Shown: positions 26,112 through 34,144 of the stretch, piece after piece | Numbering within the stretch: the first letter of the stretch is position 1 | Layout: every line of letters begins with the position of its first letter | Origin: Iamia sp038233075 | GTDB taxonomy: Bacteria; Actinomycetota; Acidimicrobiia; Acidimicrobiales; Iamiaceae | NCBI GenBank assembly: GCA_038233075.1 | Contig: JBBSMQ010000006.1 | Location: 1 to 64,000, forward strand | Direction of reading: 5' to 3' | DNA length: 64,000 bases | The notes under the pieces: model-generated | Databases searched by the model: none | What the model was told of the DNA's origin: nothing | The model's input: only the letters and a program-made list of their open reading frames with translations | Position numbers and translations under genes: made by a program

Positions 26112-26932
26112 CCCCCCGCCGCCATGGTCATGCCGCCGCCGCCGGGTCATCGGCGAGCGGGTCGGGGGCGCCGTCGACCAACGGACACCGGTCGCACGCG
26201 GACCGAGCACCCGCCGCCACCCCCGCTGTCGCACCGCTGGTCGAGCTGCGGGGCATCCACGCCGGCTACGACGGCATCGACGTCCTCCACGGCGTCGACA
26301 TCACCGTGGCCCCCGGGTCGGTCGTGGCGATCCTCGGCCCCAACGGGGCGGGCAAGTCGACGACCCTGAAGGTGCTTGCCGGGCTGCTCCGCCCCTCGTC
26401 GGGTGACGTCGTGGTGGCCGGCCGGCGCGTGAACGGCGCTCGGGCCGACGACCTGGCCCGCCGGGGCCTGTGCCTGATCCCCGATGGGCGGGGCATCTTC
26501 CCCAACCTGTCGGTGCGGGAGAACCTGTGGATGATGACCCACCGGACGGGAGGGCCGGGCCGCAAGGTCGTGGAGGAGCAGGCCGTCGACCGCTTCCCGC
26601 AGCTCGGGCCCCGCCTGGACCAGACCAGCGGGACCCTCTCGGGGGGTCAGCAGCAGATGCTGGCGATGGCCCGGGGCCTGGCCACCGACCCTGCCCTGCT
26701 CGTCCTCGACGAGCTGTCGATGGGTCTGGCCCCGATTGTGGTCGACGACCTGTACACGACCGTGGCCGACGTCGCCGCCGAGGGGACGTCGATCCTGCTC
26801 GTCGAGCAGTTCGCCCGCATCGTCATGGACGTGGCCCACGAGGCCCTGATCATGGTCGGGGGCAACGTCATCGAGACCGGTCGCCCGCGCGACCTCGAAG
26901 CCACCCTGTCCCAGGCCTACCTGGGCGGATAG
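26108..26932 (+). CDS. LivF-type ABC ATPase 2
   Basis: 274 residues from GTG 26108 (GTGA overlap with the LivG stop). A 40-residue polar, Ala/Ser/His-rich N-terminal extension precedes VELRGIHAGYDGIDVLHGVD. Walker A GPNGAGKST, signature LSGGQQQMLAMARGL, Walker B LLVLDELSMGLAP, H-loop LVEQF: all canonical, unlike its LivG partner. A later start near residue 40 is possible if the extension is not translated. Confidence 0.92.
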   Translation: MTPRRHGHAAAAGSSASGSGAPSTNGHRSHADRAPAATPAVAPLVELRGIHAGYDGIDVLHGVDITVAPGSVVAILGPNGAGKSTTLKVLAGLLRPSSGDVVVAGRRVNGARADDLARRGLCLIPDGRGIFPNLSVRENLWMMTHRTGGPGRKVVEEQAVDRFPQLGPRLDQTSGTLSGGQQQMLAMARGLATDPALLVLDELSMGLAPIVVDDLYTTVADVAAEGTSILLVEQFARIVMDVAHEALIMVGGNVIETGRPRDLEATLSQAYLGG

Positions 26933-26940
26933 GAGGACCC

Positions 26941-27297
26941 ATGCTCCAGAACCCCGACCGGGTCGAGCAGTTCACCAACGAGATCGCCGAGATGAAGCTG
27001 CCCGATGCGGCCAGCTCGCGCGATCGCACGCTGCTCCGCATCGGGGTGGCCCTGATGGTGGTCGGGGTGGTGGTCGGCATCGTCGCCTACGCCATCGGCC
27101 ACGGCACCACCAACCCCCTCCAGCAGCGCGACGCCATCGTGATCGCGGTCATCGGTCTCACCCTGGCCGTGGTCGGCGGGGCCCTGTTCGTGCGCTACTC
27201 GATGGCCCAGTTCCTCCGCTTCTGGATGGCCCGACTCTCCTGGGAGCAGACGTCCCAGACCGACCGCATGGTCGAGGCCCTCCGCGACCACGACTGA
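26941..27297 (+). CDS. Two-TM protein associated with Liv-type importer 2 (unknown function)
   Basis: 118 residues from ATG 26941, with a strong ribosome site (GGAGGAC). TM1 is RIGVALMVVGVVVGIVAYAI and TM2 is AVIGLTLAVVGGALFVRYSM. Directly after TM2 comes FLRFWMARLSWEQTSQTDR then MVEAL, the same motif as in the protein ending importer 1. The 45-residue polar tail of the first protein is absent, so the conserved core is N-terminus, two TM helices and the FxRxWxAR...QTDRxVEAL helix. No family is known to me. Conservation and synteny argue for a role with the transporter. Confidence 0.8.
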   Translation: MLQNPDRVEQFTNEIAEMKLPDAASSRDRTLLRIGVALMVVGVVVGIVAYAIGHGTTNPLQQRDAIVIAVIGLTLAVVGGALFVRYSMAQFLRFWMARLSWEQTSQTDRMVEALRDHD

Positions 27298-27582
27298 ATC
27301 TCGGGGCGCATAGCCGGGTCGGGTCTCCCCACCAGCGAGTCCCTGACGCCGTCGCGGGCTCGTGCGCGAAGGAAGGTCGATCGCCGAGGATGGGACGATG
27401 GGCATCTGGACGTCCGCACCAGCGGGATTGCGCTCATCTCTCCGCAGCGAGCGCCTCGACCTGCTGATCCTCCTGCGCTCGCTCTCATCAGAGGAGTGGC
27501 TCGCACCCACTCTGGCCCGGTGGTGAGGTGCCGCAGTGGTTGAGCGTCGGGCGCGACTTCACCGAGCGGTGGGTCCATCAGG

Positions 27583-27867
27583 TCACCTCCTTGCGACTCG
27601 AGCGAGGGCCTCCTCACGCGTGAGCCGCTCGGTCCGTCCGGCTGCCACATCGTCGTCGCCCTCACTCACGGCGGCCAGCACCGCCGGGTCGCGCATGATC
27701 TCCAGCGTCTCCTCGAGTGACTCCAGATCTTCGATGCTGAGGATGACGGCCGAGGGGCGGCCGTGCTTGGTGACCACGACCCGTCCGTGCGCTCGCTCGA
27801 GCGTCTCGATCACCTCGGAGAGCCGGTTCTTCACATCTGCGAGTGGCAGATGCTGCGATGCAGACAT
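27583..27867 (-). CDS. Phd/YefM-type antitoxin, no toxin partner seen
   Basis: 94 residues from ATG 27867. LADVKNRLSEVIETLERAHG then RVVVTKHGRPSAVILSIEDL is the classic Phd/YefM DNA-binding N-terminus, followed by an acidic, flexible C-terminus that would bind a RelE/Doc-type toxin. Toxins normally follow immediately. The 285 bp downstream (27298-27582) has no frame resembling RelE or Doc, so the antitoxin is orphaned or the toxin was lost. It could also act as a stand-alone repressor. Confidence 0.8.
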   Translation of the reverse strand: MSASQHLPLADVKNRLSEVIETLERAHGRVVVTKHGRPSAVILSIEDLESLEETLEIMRDPAVLAAVSEGDDDVAAGRTERLTREEALARVARR

Positions 27868-27974
27868 GTCTAGAAGCGTGGCCACATCCCCACTCCTCGT
27901 CAATCGCTGTCGGTCACGTGCTGACGTCGGCTCGACGGTGGTCATCCGCCCGGCCGACCCGGCACGGACTGCCG

Positions 27975-29174
27975 TCAGGCGGCGCGCTCGAGGATGTGGA
28001 CCCCGCAGGCCGAGCCCAGGCCGATGACGTGGGCCAGGCCGACGCGGGCGCCCTCGATCTGGCGGTCGCCGGCCTCGCCCCGGAGGTGGGTGGCCACCTC
28101 CCAGATGTTGGCGATGCCGGTGGCGGCGATGGGGTGGCCCTTGGACTCCAGCCCGCCGGACACGTTCACCGGCGTGGCGCCGTCGCGCCAGGTGGCCCCC
28201 GACTCGAAGAAGTCCACGGCGCCGCCTTCCTCGCAGAGCATCAGGTTGTCGTAGTGCACCAGCTCGGCGGTGGCGAAGCAGTCGTGCAGCTCCACCAGGT
28301 CGAGGTCGGCGGGGTCGACGCCGGCCTGCTCGTAGGCGGTGGTGGCAGCGTTGCGGGTGAGGGTGTTGACGTCGGGGAGGACCTGGCAGCTCTCGGTGTA
28401 GGGGTCGCTGGTGAGCACCGATGCCGAGACCTTCACCGCTCGGCGCTGCTGCTCGCCCGACAGGCGCTTCAGGGCTGCGTCGCTCACGACGACCGCGGCG
28501 GCGGCACCATCGCAGTTGGCCGAGCACATGGGCCGGGTGTTCGGGTAGGCGATCATGAGGTCGCCCATGATCTGCTCCAGGGTGAAGCGCTTCTGGTACG
28601 ACGCCAGCGGGTTGAGGGTCGAGTGGGCGTGGTTCTTCTCGCTGATGCGGGCGAAGAGCTCGAAGCTGGTGCCCCCGTAGCGGTGGCCGTACTCCATGCC
28701 GATCTGGGCGAACACGCCGGGCATGGTCTCGGTGCCGATCCGCCCGTCGATCGCGGCGACGGCGCCGTAGCGGCCGCTGGGCTCCCAGGTGTCGCTGTCG
28801 GCCTGGCGGCTCGCCCCTGCCAACAGCCCTGCGCCCGAGAGCTTCTCGACGCCGACGGCCAGGCCCATGTCGCACTCGCCGGCCTTGACCGCCATGAGGG
28901 CGGTCCGCAGCGCAGTGGCCCCGGTGGCGCAGGCGTTGGCCACGTTGTACACGGGGATGCCGGTCTGGCCGACCTGCTTCTGCAGGCGCTGGCCCACCGC
29001 GGCGTTGGCCTGCATCAGGTTGCCGGCGGCTAGGACGCCCATGTCGGCCATGGTGACGCCACCGTCGTCCAGCGCCCCGAGGGTCGCCTCCGAGGCCAGG
29101 TCGATCACATCGGCGTCGGGGTGCTTGCCGAACTTGGTCATGTGGATCCCCAGGATCCAGACATCATCTGTCAT
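27975..29174 (-). CDS. Thiolase-like lipid-transfer (SCP-x/Ltp) protein
   Basis: 399 residues, full length. The N-terminus WILGIHMTKFGKHPDADVID and the nucleophile segment NACATGATAL (Cys82) identify the SCPx/Ltp thiolase branch. Catalytic His motifs ELHDCF and GHPIAATG are present. Related Ltp proteins perform retro-aldol or thiolytic chain shortening of sterol side chains together with DUF35 partners. The start overlaps the stop of the DUF35 gene (ATGA), strongly supporting a DUF35-thiolase complex. It is the last gene of a minus-strand operon led by DUF35 proteins and a P450. Confidence 0.9.
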   Translation of the reverse strand: MTDDVWILGIHMTKFGKHPDADVIDLASEATLGALDDGGVTMADMGVLAAGNLMQANAAVGQRLQKQVGQTGIPVYNVANACATGATALRTALMAVKAGECDMGLAVGVEKLSGAGLLAGASRQADSDTWEPSGRYGAVAAIDGRIGTETMPGVFAQIGMEYGHRYGGTSFELFARISEKNHAHSTLNPLASYQKRFTLEQIMGDLMIAYPNTRPMCSANCDGAAAAVVVSDAALKRLSGEQQRRAVKVSASVLTSDPYTESCQVLPDVNTLTRNAATTAYEQAGVDPADLDLVELHDCFATAELVHYDNLMLCEEGGAVDFFESGATWRDGATPVNVSGGLESKGHPIAATGIANIWEVATHLRGEAGDRQIEGARVGLAHVIGLGSACGVHILERAA

Positions 29175-29593
29175 GCCGCAGCCTCGTCTCGTTTGATGGG
29201 GGCGAAGCCGAAGCCGATGGCCTCGGTGCCGGCTTCGTCGGTGCCGATGGGGAAGGTGGTGAGCCTCACTGTCATGCCCAGGGTGACGTGGCTGTCGTCG
29301 GGCTCGACGCCGACCAGGTTGGCCTGCACGCTGGTGCCGTCGCAGTCGATGAGGGCGGCGACGAAGGGCACCGGGATGCCGGGGGCGGCGAAGCTCACGA
29401 TGGTGAAGGCCCGCACCTCACCGGTGGTGGCGATGGCCGCCGGGTGGAACTCCCGTCCGCTGCAGCGGGCACAGGCGTTGCGTCGGCCGAAGAAGCGGGC
29501 ACCGCACGCCGTGCACTCCTGGGCCACCAGGTGGGGGTCGTCGCCCAGCACGAGGTAGTCGACGAGGGGGATGGGCTCGGGACCGGCGGTCAC
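29171..29593 (-). CDS. DUF35 zinc-ribbon/OB-fold protein (thiolase partner)
   Basis: 140 residues from GTG 29593, coupled to the P450 stop (GTGA) and to the thiolase start (ATGA). A rubredoxin-like zinc ribbon CTACGARFFGRRNACARC is followed by an OB fold (TTGEVRAFTIVSFAAPGIPV, then FVAALIDCDG). DUF35 proteins bind and activate SCPx/Ltp thiolases or aldolases, as in ChsH2-Ltp2 of cholesterol side-chain degradation. The four zinc-ribbon cysteines are intact. Confidence 0.9.
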   Translation of the reverse strand: MTAGPEPIPLVDYLVLGDDPHLVAQECTACGARFFGRRNACARCSGREFHPAAIATTGEVRAFTIVSFAAPGIPVPFVAALIDCDGTSVQANLVGVEPDDSHVTLGMTVRLTTFPIGTDEAGTEAIGFGFAPIKRDEAAA

Positions 29594-30816
29594 GACGGCC
29601 CGAACCGGACGCGGAGGTGCTTGATGCCGCCGATGAAGTTCGACCGTAGACGATCCGGCGGGCCCAGCGCCTCGATGTGTGGCGCCCGGGTCACCAGCTC
29701 CTCGAACAGGACCTGGATCTCCATGCGGGCCAGCTGGGCGCCGAGACAGAAGTGGGGGCCGCCACCGCCGAAGGCGATGTGGAGGTTGGGGTCCCGGGTG
29801 ATGTCGAAGCGGAACGGATCCTCGAAGTGCTCCTCGTCCCGGTTGGCGGAGATGTACCAGAGGCTGATCTTGTCGCCGTCGCGTATGGTGTGGCCCCGGA
29901 GCTCGAAGTCGCGGGTGGCGTTGCGGCGGAAGTACATCACCGGTGTGGCCCACCGCAGGACTTCCTCGACCGCGCCCTTGACGTAGCGATCCGGGTCCGA
30001 GGCCAGCAGGTCATACTGGTCGGGGTTCTCCAGGAAGGCGTTCATGCCGTGGGAGATGGCGTTGCGGGTGGTCTCGTTGCCGGCCACCGAGAGGAGCAGG
30101 AAGAACAGGTTGAAGTCCATGTCCGACAGCGACTCGCCGTCGACCTCAGCGCTCAGCAACGCAGTGATGATGTCGTCGTCGGGCTGCTCGCGGTGCTTGT
30201 CGGCCAGCCCCTGGGCGTACATGAACATCTCGACCTGGGCCTCGAAGACCTTCTCCTCCGAGACGCTGTACTCGGGGTCGTCAGCCCCGATCATGCGGTT
30301 GCTCCACTCGAAGATCTTGTGACGGTCCTCACGGGGGACGCCGATGAGCTCGGCGATGACCTCGAGGGGCAGCTCGGCCGCGATGTCGACCACGAAGTCG
30401 GACTCTCCCCGGGGAAGGACCTCGTCGAGGATGCCGGTCGTGAGATCCCGGATGTGGGACTCCATGCGCCCGATCATGCGGGGGGTGAAGCCCCGGTTCA
30501 CCAACCGGCGGTACCGCGTGTGGTCCGGCGGGTCCATGAAGAGCATGAGGTTGCCGGCGTCGCTGGGGGCCTCGGCCCGGTCCTCCAGGCCGACCACCCC
30601 GCCGCGGTCGGCGGCGGAGGAGAAGGTGCCCGCGTCGCGGTTGCACGTCATCACGTCGTCGTAGGTCGAGATGACCCAGAAGCCGGGTCCGTTGGGCTCG
30701 GCGTGGAAGTGCACCGGGTCGTGGGACCGCAGCCACGTGAACCACTCGTGGGGGATGCCCTCGGTGAAGCGGTCGAAGTCCAACAGGTCGATCTGGCTGG
30801 CGTCGATGTCGGTCAT
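29590..30816 (-). CDS. Cytochrome P450, CYP125/CYP142-like
   Basis: 408 residues. I-helix AGNETTRN (245-252, with Asn-Glu in place of the usual Gly-x-Asp/Glu), ExxR at EVLR (285-288), and heme loop AFGGGGPHFCLGAQLAR with Cys357 as iron ligand. The AGNETTRN and FGGGGPHFCLG combination is what I associate with CYP125/CYP142/CYP124-like enzymes, which oxidise the terminal methyl of sterol or branched alkyl chains. That subfamily call is from motif memory. Its redox partners are not encoded nearby. It is coupled to DUF35 and thiolase genes downstream. Confidence 0.88.
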   Translation of the reverse strand: MTDIDASQIDLLDFDRFTEGIPHEWFTWLRSHDPVHFHAEPNGPGFWVISTYDDVMTCNRDAGTFSSAADRGGVVGLEDRAEAPSDAGNLMLFMDPPDHTRYRRLVNRGFTPRMIGRMESHIRDLTTGILDEVLPRGESDFVVDIAAELPLEVIAELIGVPREDRHKIFEWSNRMIGADDPEYSVSEEKVFEAQVEMFMYAQGLADKHREQPDDDIITALLSAEVDGESLSDMDFNLFFLLLSVAGNETTRNAISHGMNAFLENPDQYDLLASDPDRYVKGAVEEVLRWATPVMYFRRNATRDFELRGHTIRDGDKISLWYISANRDEEHFEDPFRFDITRDPNLHIAFGGGGPHFCLGAQLARMEIQVLFEELVTRAPHIEALGPPDRLRSNFIGGIKHLRVRFGPS

Positions 30817-30822
30817 GGGTCT

Positions 30823-30942
30823 CTACCTTCCTGTGAACTCGGGGGCCCGCTTCTCCATGAAGGCCTGCGGGCCGATCTTGGCATCGTCGCTCTTGAAGAC
30901 CTCCATGCCGATCTCGGAGTCGATGGCCATGGCCTGCGGCTC
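30823..30942 (-). pseudogene. Enoyl-CoA hydratase, C-terminal remnant
   Basis: A 39-codon minus-strand frame ends in ...SDDAKIGPQAFMEKRAPEFTG and a stop 6 bp before the P450 ATG. The ending closely matches that of the intact crotonase at 17624-18424 (NDAKEGPRAFAEKRAPDFTG). No start and no crotonase N-terminus exist upstream: the frame collides with the end of the thiolase fragment. It is the tail of a deleted gene that once preceded the P450. Confidence 0.8.
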
Positions 30943-31570
30943 ACATGGCGAAGAACTGGGCGGCCCCACCGTAGGCGTGGCCGAAGGCCGTGCGGGCTCC
31001 GTCGATCTGGTGGGCGCCGGCCTGGCCCCGCACCTGGAGGGCGGCCTCAGCGAAGCGGAGCATGCCCGAGGCGCCGATCGGGTTCGACGAGAGCACCCCG
31101 CCCGAGCAGTTCACCGGCAGGTCCCCGCCCCGCTCGGTCACCCCGTCCTCGGTGAGGCGCCAGCCGTCGCCGGTGGCGGCGAAGCCCAGGTTCTCGAGCC
31201 ACATGGGCTCGTACCAGCTGAAGGGCACGTACATCTCGACCACGTCGACGTCGGCTCGGGGGTCGGTGATGCCGGCCTGAGCGTAGAGGTCGGCGGCGCA
31301 GTCCCGGCCGCCCTGCGGGTCGACGGGGTCACGCCCGGGGAACTGGCCCAGCTCGCTGCGGATGGCGGCGCCGTGCACCCACGCCGGCGGGCGCGGGGCC
31401 CGGTCGCCGCCCGCCTCGTCGGTCAGCACCATGGCGCAGGCGCCGTCGGAGGCGGGGCAGGACTCCAGCCGCCGCACCGGCTCCCACATCATGGGCGAGT
31501 CCCGTACCTTCTCCAGAGAGATGTCGGGCACCTTGAGGTGGGCGTAGGGGTTGTCGAGGGCGTTCAGTCG
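30941..31570 (-). pseudogene. SCPx/Ltp-type thiolase, C-terminal half only
   Basis: Homology starts abruptly at about 31570 with NALDNPYAHLKVPDISLEKV and continues RDSPMMWEPVRRLESCPASD GACAMVL, VVEMYVPFSW, NCSGGVLSSNPIGASGMLR and HAYGGAAQFFAM. This is the second half of an Ltp2-like thiolase. The N-terminal half with the nucleophilic Cys is absent; in its place lies the 3' end of a DUF35 gene, overlapping by 7 bp in another frame. A GTG at 31531 could restart translation, but the product would lack the active site. It also seems to lack the normal C-terminal tail. Confidence 0.8.
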
Positions 31571-31998
31571 GTCCCGGCCTCGACCCGCATGCCCATGCGG
31601 ATCTCATCGAGGGCGACGTCGATCAGGCGCTGCTGGCCCACGGTGCCGTCGGCCCCCACGAGGAGGATCGAGGCCAGGGCGTAGTCGTCGCGCTCCTGCT
31701 GGCCGGCGTACTGGATGGGGGTGAGCACCGTCCACGAGGTGACGATTCCTCTGTCCTCCACCGCCACCTCGTCGTCGGGCCCGGTGGGCACGGTGCAGAT
31801 GGGGCAGAAGCCCTTGGGCGGGACGTAGACCAGCCCGCACTGCGGGCAGCGGTGGCCGGTGATGCGCCCGGCGGCCAGGGCTTCGCCGAAGGCCCGAGCC
31901 ACCGGGTTGGTGCGCACCACGTAGTCGAGGCCGATGAGCTGGCGCACGAAGCGGACGGGGCCGCCGTCCTCGGCTGAGGGGGTGTCTGCCGCGGTCAC
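31564..31998 (-). CDS. DUF35 zinc-ribbon/OB-fold protein, 3' end clipped
   Basis: 144 residues from GTG 31998 (overlaps the previous stop). N-terminal helix VRFVRQLIGLDYVVRTNPVA, zinc ribbon CPQCGLVYVPPKGFCPIC with four Cys, then the OB fold GIVTSWTVLTPIQYAGQQ. It ends at MGMRVEAGTD. Comparison with its neighbour (HTGMRVQVRW followed by about 20 more residues) suggests the last OB strand was lost at the deletion that also removed the thiolase N-terminus. The zinc ribbon is intact, but folding of the OB domain is doubtful. Confidence 0.75.
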   Translation of the reverse strand: MTAADTPSAEDGGPVRFVRQLIGLDYVVRTNPVARAFGEALAAGRITGHRCPQCGLVYVPPKGFCPICTVPTGPDDEVAVEDRGIVTSWTVLTPIQYAGQQERDDYALASILLVGADGTVGQQRLIDVALDEIRMGMRVEAGTD

Positions 31999-32408
31999 GT
32001 CGCGTCCTCGGGGACGAAGCAGGCGATGTCGGTGATGGCGCCCACCCGCTCGTCGGCCCAGCGCACCTGGACCCGCATGCCGGTGTGGACCGCGTCCGGT
32101 CCGCCGGCGTCGAGAGCGTGCACCATCGACGTGTCGGCCCCGTCGAGGCGCACCAGCACCCAGGCGAACGGTTCGTCGAGGGGGTGCTTGCGGCGGGGCT
32201 GGCCCACCCACGCCCAGCCCGTGACCTGGCCGGCCGCACTCACCTCGACCAGGTCGTCGACGGCGTCGCCGGTCTCGGGGTCGTACTCGAGGGGCGGGCA
32301 GATCACCCGCCCGGCGGCGGTGCGGCTGGCGAGGACCTTCCGGTCCCGCAGCCCGGTGAAGAAATCGCCCACGACGGGCCCCAGGCTCCGCCGGTACATG
32401 AGCTCCAT
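31995..32408 (-). CDS. DUF35-like OB-fold protein without zinc ribbon
   Basis: 137 residues from ATG 32408 (MELMYRRSLGPVVGDFFTGL); an upstream ATG at 32471 is rejected because the KstR-type box lies between them. It has the DUF35 layout (N-terminal helix, ICPPLEYDPETGD, then OB fold GQVTGWAWVGQPRRKHPLDE ... GMRVQVRWADERVGAITDIA), but the zinc cysteines are missing. Paired zinc-less and zinc-ribbon DUF35 proteins in front of an Ltp thiolase recall the heteromeric hydratase/aldolase arrangement ChsH1-ChsH2-Ltp2; the match is architectural only. Confidence 0.8.
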   Translation of the reverse strand: MELMYRRSLGPVVGDFFTGLRDRKVLASRTAAGRVICPPLEYDPETGDAVDDLVEVSAAGQVTGWAWVGQPRRKHPLDEPFAWVLVRLDGADTSMVHALDAGGPDAVHTGMRVQVRWADERVGAITDIACFVPEDAT

Positions 32409-32443
32409 GGTGAAGGTCGTGTCCCCGGGAGCCACCGCCGAAG

Positions 32444-32457
32444 CAGAACACATTCTA
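32444..32457. promoter_or_regulatory. KstR-type box 4 (degenerate)
   Basis: CAGAACACATTCTA has one intact half-site (AGAAC) and a mismatched GTT (ATT). It lies 35 bp before the DUF35 gene start at 32408, in the divergent promoter that also holds box 5. Confidence 0.5.
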
Positions 32458-32516
32458 CTTCGGCCTGCCACCAGCCGGGCCGGCCCTGGTCAGAGCGCCT
32501 CGATTGCTGCCAGCGC

Positions 32517-32530
32517 GAGAACGTGTTCTA
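32517..32530. promoter_or_regulatory. KstR-type box 5
   Basis: GAGAACGTGTTCTA matches the consensus except the first base. It ends 9 bases before the ATG of the acyl-CoA ligase at 32540, with CTTCAACCC between, which contains no ribosome binding site. Confidence 0.75.
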
Positions 32531-32539
32531 CTTCAACCC

Positions 32540-34144
32540 ATGGCCTTCAACCTGGCGGACCTCGTCGAGCACGCCGTCGATGCCGTGCCGGAGCGGACCG
32601 CGCTCATCTGCGGCGACCGCTCTCTCACCTTCGCCCAGATCGAGGCGCAGGCCAACCGCCTGGCCCACCACCTCGCGGCCAACGGGGTGGGCGAGCGGGA
32701 CCACGTCGCCATCTACTCCTACAACAGCCTCGAGTACGTCGAGGCCATGCTGGCCGCCTACAAGCTGCGGGCCGTCCCCATCAACGTCAACTACCGGTAC
32801 GTGGCCGACGAGCTCGTCTACCTCTTCGACAACGCCGACGTGGTCGCGGTGGTGTACCAGGCCGGCTTCGCCGACCGCATCGCCGAGGTGCGCGACCGGC
32901 TGCCCCAGCTGAGCCACCTGGTGGAGATCGACGACGGCACCGAGGCACCCACCCCCGCCGGTGCGGTCCGCTACGAGGACGCCCTGGCCGCCGAGTCCCC
33001 CGGGCGCGACTTCGGGCCCCGCGACGACGGCGACCTCTACATCCTCTACACCGGCGGCACCACCGGCATGCCCAAGGGTGTGATGTGGCGCCACGAGGAC
33101 GTGTGGCGCACCCTCGGCGGCGGCATCGACTTCGTCACCGGCGAGCGCATCACCGACGAGCACCAGCTGTCCCGCACCGCGGCCGAGACGCCGCCGTCGA
33201 TGGGCCTGGTGTTGGCCCCGCTCATGCACGGCGCGGCGCAGTGGGGCACCCTCGGTGGGCTCTTCAGGGGCGTCACCAACGTGCTGCTGCCCCGGTTCGA
33301 CCCCCACCTGGTGTGGGAGGCAGTGGAGCGCTACGGCATCGGCGTGGTCACCATCACCGGTGACGCCATGGCCGTCCCGCTCGTCGACGCGCTCCGAGAG
33401 GGTAGCTACGACACCTCGGCCCTGGTCGCCATCAGCTCGACCGCGGCGGTGTTCTCGCCCGTCGTGAAGGACCAGCTCTTCGAGCTGCTGCCCGACGTGT
33501 TCGTGAGCGAGGCGGTCGGATCCTCCGAGGGCGGCTTCAACGGCATGCGCCTGGTCGAGAAGGGCGCCACCGACACCGGTGGCGGGGGGATGATCAACGT
33601 TCCCCTGGGCCCCGACTCGGTCATCATCGATGACGACGGGGCCCCGGTCGCACCCGGTGAGGTTGGACGCCTGGCCCGGGGCGGCAACGTGCCCCTCGGA
33701 TACTACAAGGACCCGGTCAAGACCGCCGCCACCTTCATCGAGGTCGACGGCCGCCGTCTCTCGGTCCCCGGTGACTTCGCCCGCCTGGAGGACGACGGCA
33801 CCATGACGCTCCTGGGGCGGGGCTCGCAGTGCATCAACTCGGGGGGCGAGAAGATCTACCCCGAGGAGGTGGAGTCGGCGCTGAAGGCCCACCCCGACAT
33901 CTTCGACGTGCTCGTGATCGGCGTCGACGACGAGCGGTGGGGCCAGGCCGTGGCCGCAGTGGTGCAGTCCCGAACCGACACCTCGCCCACGTTGGACGAC
34001 CTGGCCGAGCACTGCCGCACCCGCCTGGCCTCCTACAAGGTGCCGCGCCGGCTGCACGTCGTCGACGAGGTGCCCCGCCAACCGAGCGGCAAGCCCGACT
34101 ACACGCGCGCCCGCCGGCTCGCGGAGGAGACGAGCCACGCATGA
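32540..34144 (+). CDS. Acyl-CoA synthetase / CoA ligase (FadD-like)
   Basis: 534 residues from ATG 32540 (MAFNLADLVEHAVDAVPERT). P-loop YTGGTTGMPKGVMWR, GSSEGGFNG, LSVPGDFARLEDDGTMTLLG, NSGGEKIYPEEVESALKAHP and catalytic Lys in RQPSGKPDYTRAR are all present. It is closely similar to the frameshifted ligase at 18987-20671, so it may be the functional copy of a pair. It heads a four-gene operon (ligase, NMO, amidohydrolase, crotonase), with the next start overlapping its stop. Confidence 0.93.
   Translation: MAFNLADLVEHAVDAVPERTALICGDRSLTFAQIEAQANRLAHHLAANGVGERDHVAIYSYNSLEYVEAMLAAYKLRAVPINVNYRYVADELVYLFDNADVVAVVYQAGFADRIAEVRDRLPQLSHLVEIDDGTEAPTPAGAVRYEDALAAESPGRDFGPRDDGDLYILYTGGTTGMPKGVMWRHEDVWRTLGGGIDFVTGERITDEHQLSRTAAETPPSMGLVLAPLMHGAAQWGTLGGLFRGVTNVLLPRFDPHLVWEAVERYGIGVVTITGDAMAVPLVDALREGSYDTSALVAISSTAAVFSPVVKDQLFELLPDVFVSEAVGSSEGGFNGMRLVEKGATDTGGGGMINVPLGPDSVIIDDDGAPVAPGEVGRLARGGNVPLGYYKDPVKTAATFIEVDGRRLSVPGDFARLEDDGTMTLLGRGSQCINSGGEKIYPEEVESALKAHPDIFDVLVIGVDDERWGQAVAAVVQSRTDTSPTLDDLAEHCRTRLASYKVPRRLHVVDEVPRQPSGKPDYTRARRLAEETSHA

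Noticed and set aside
27520..27600. tRNA-like stretch (GGTGAGGTGCCGCAGTGGTTGAG)
   Set aside because: It resembles a D-arm, but no T-arm GGTTCGA element and no matching acceptor 3' strand follow.
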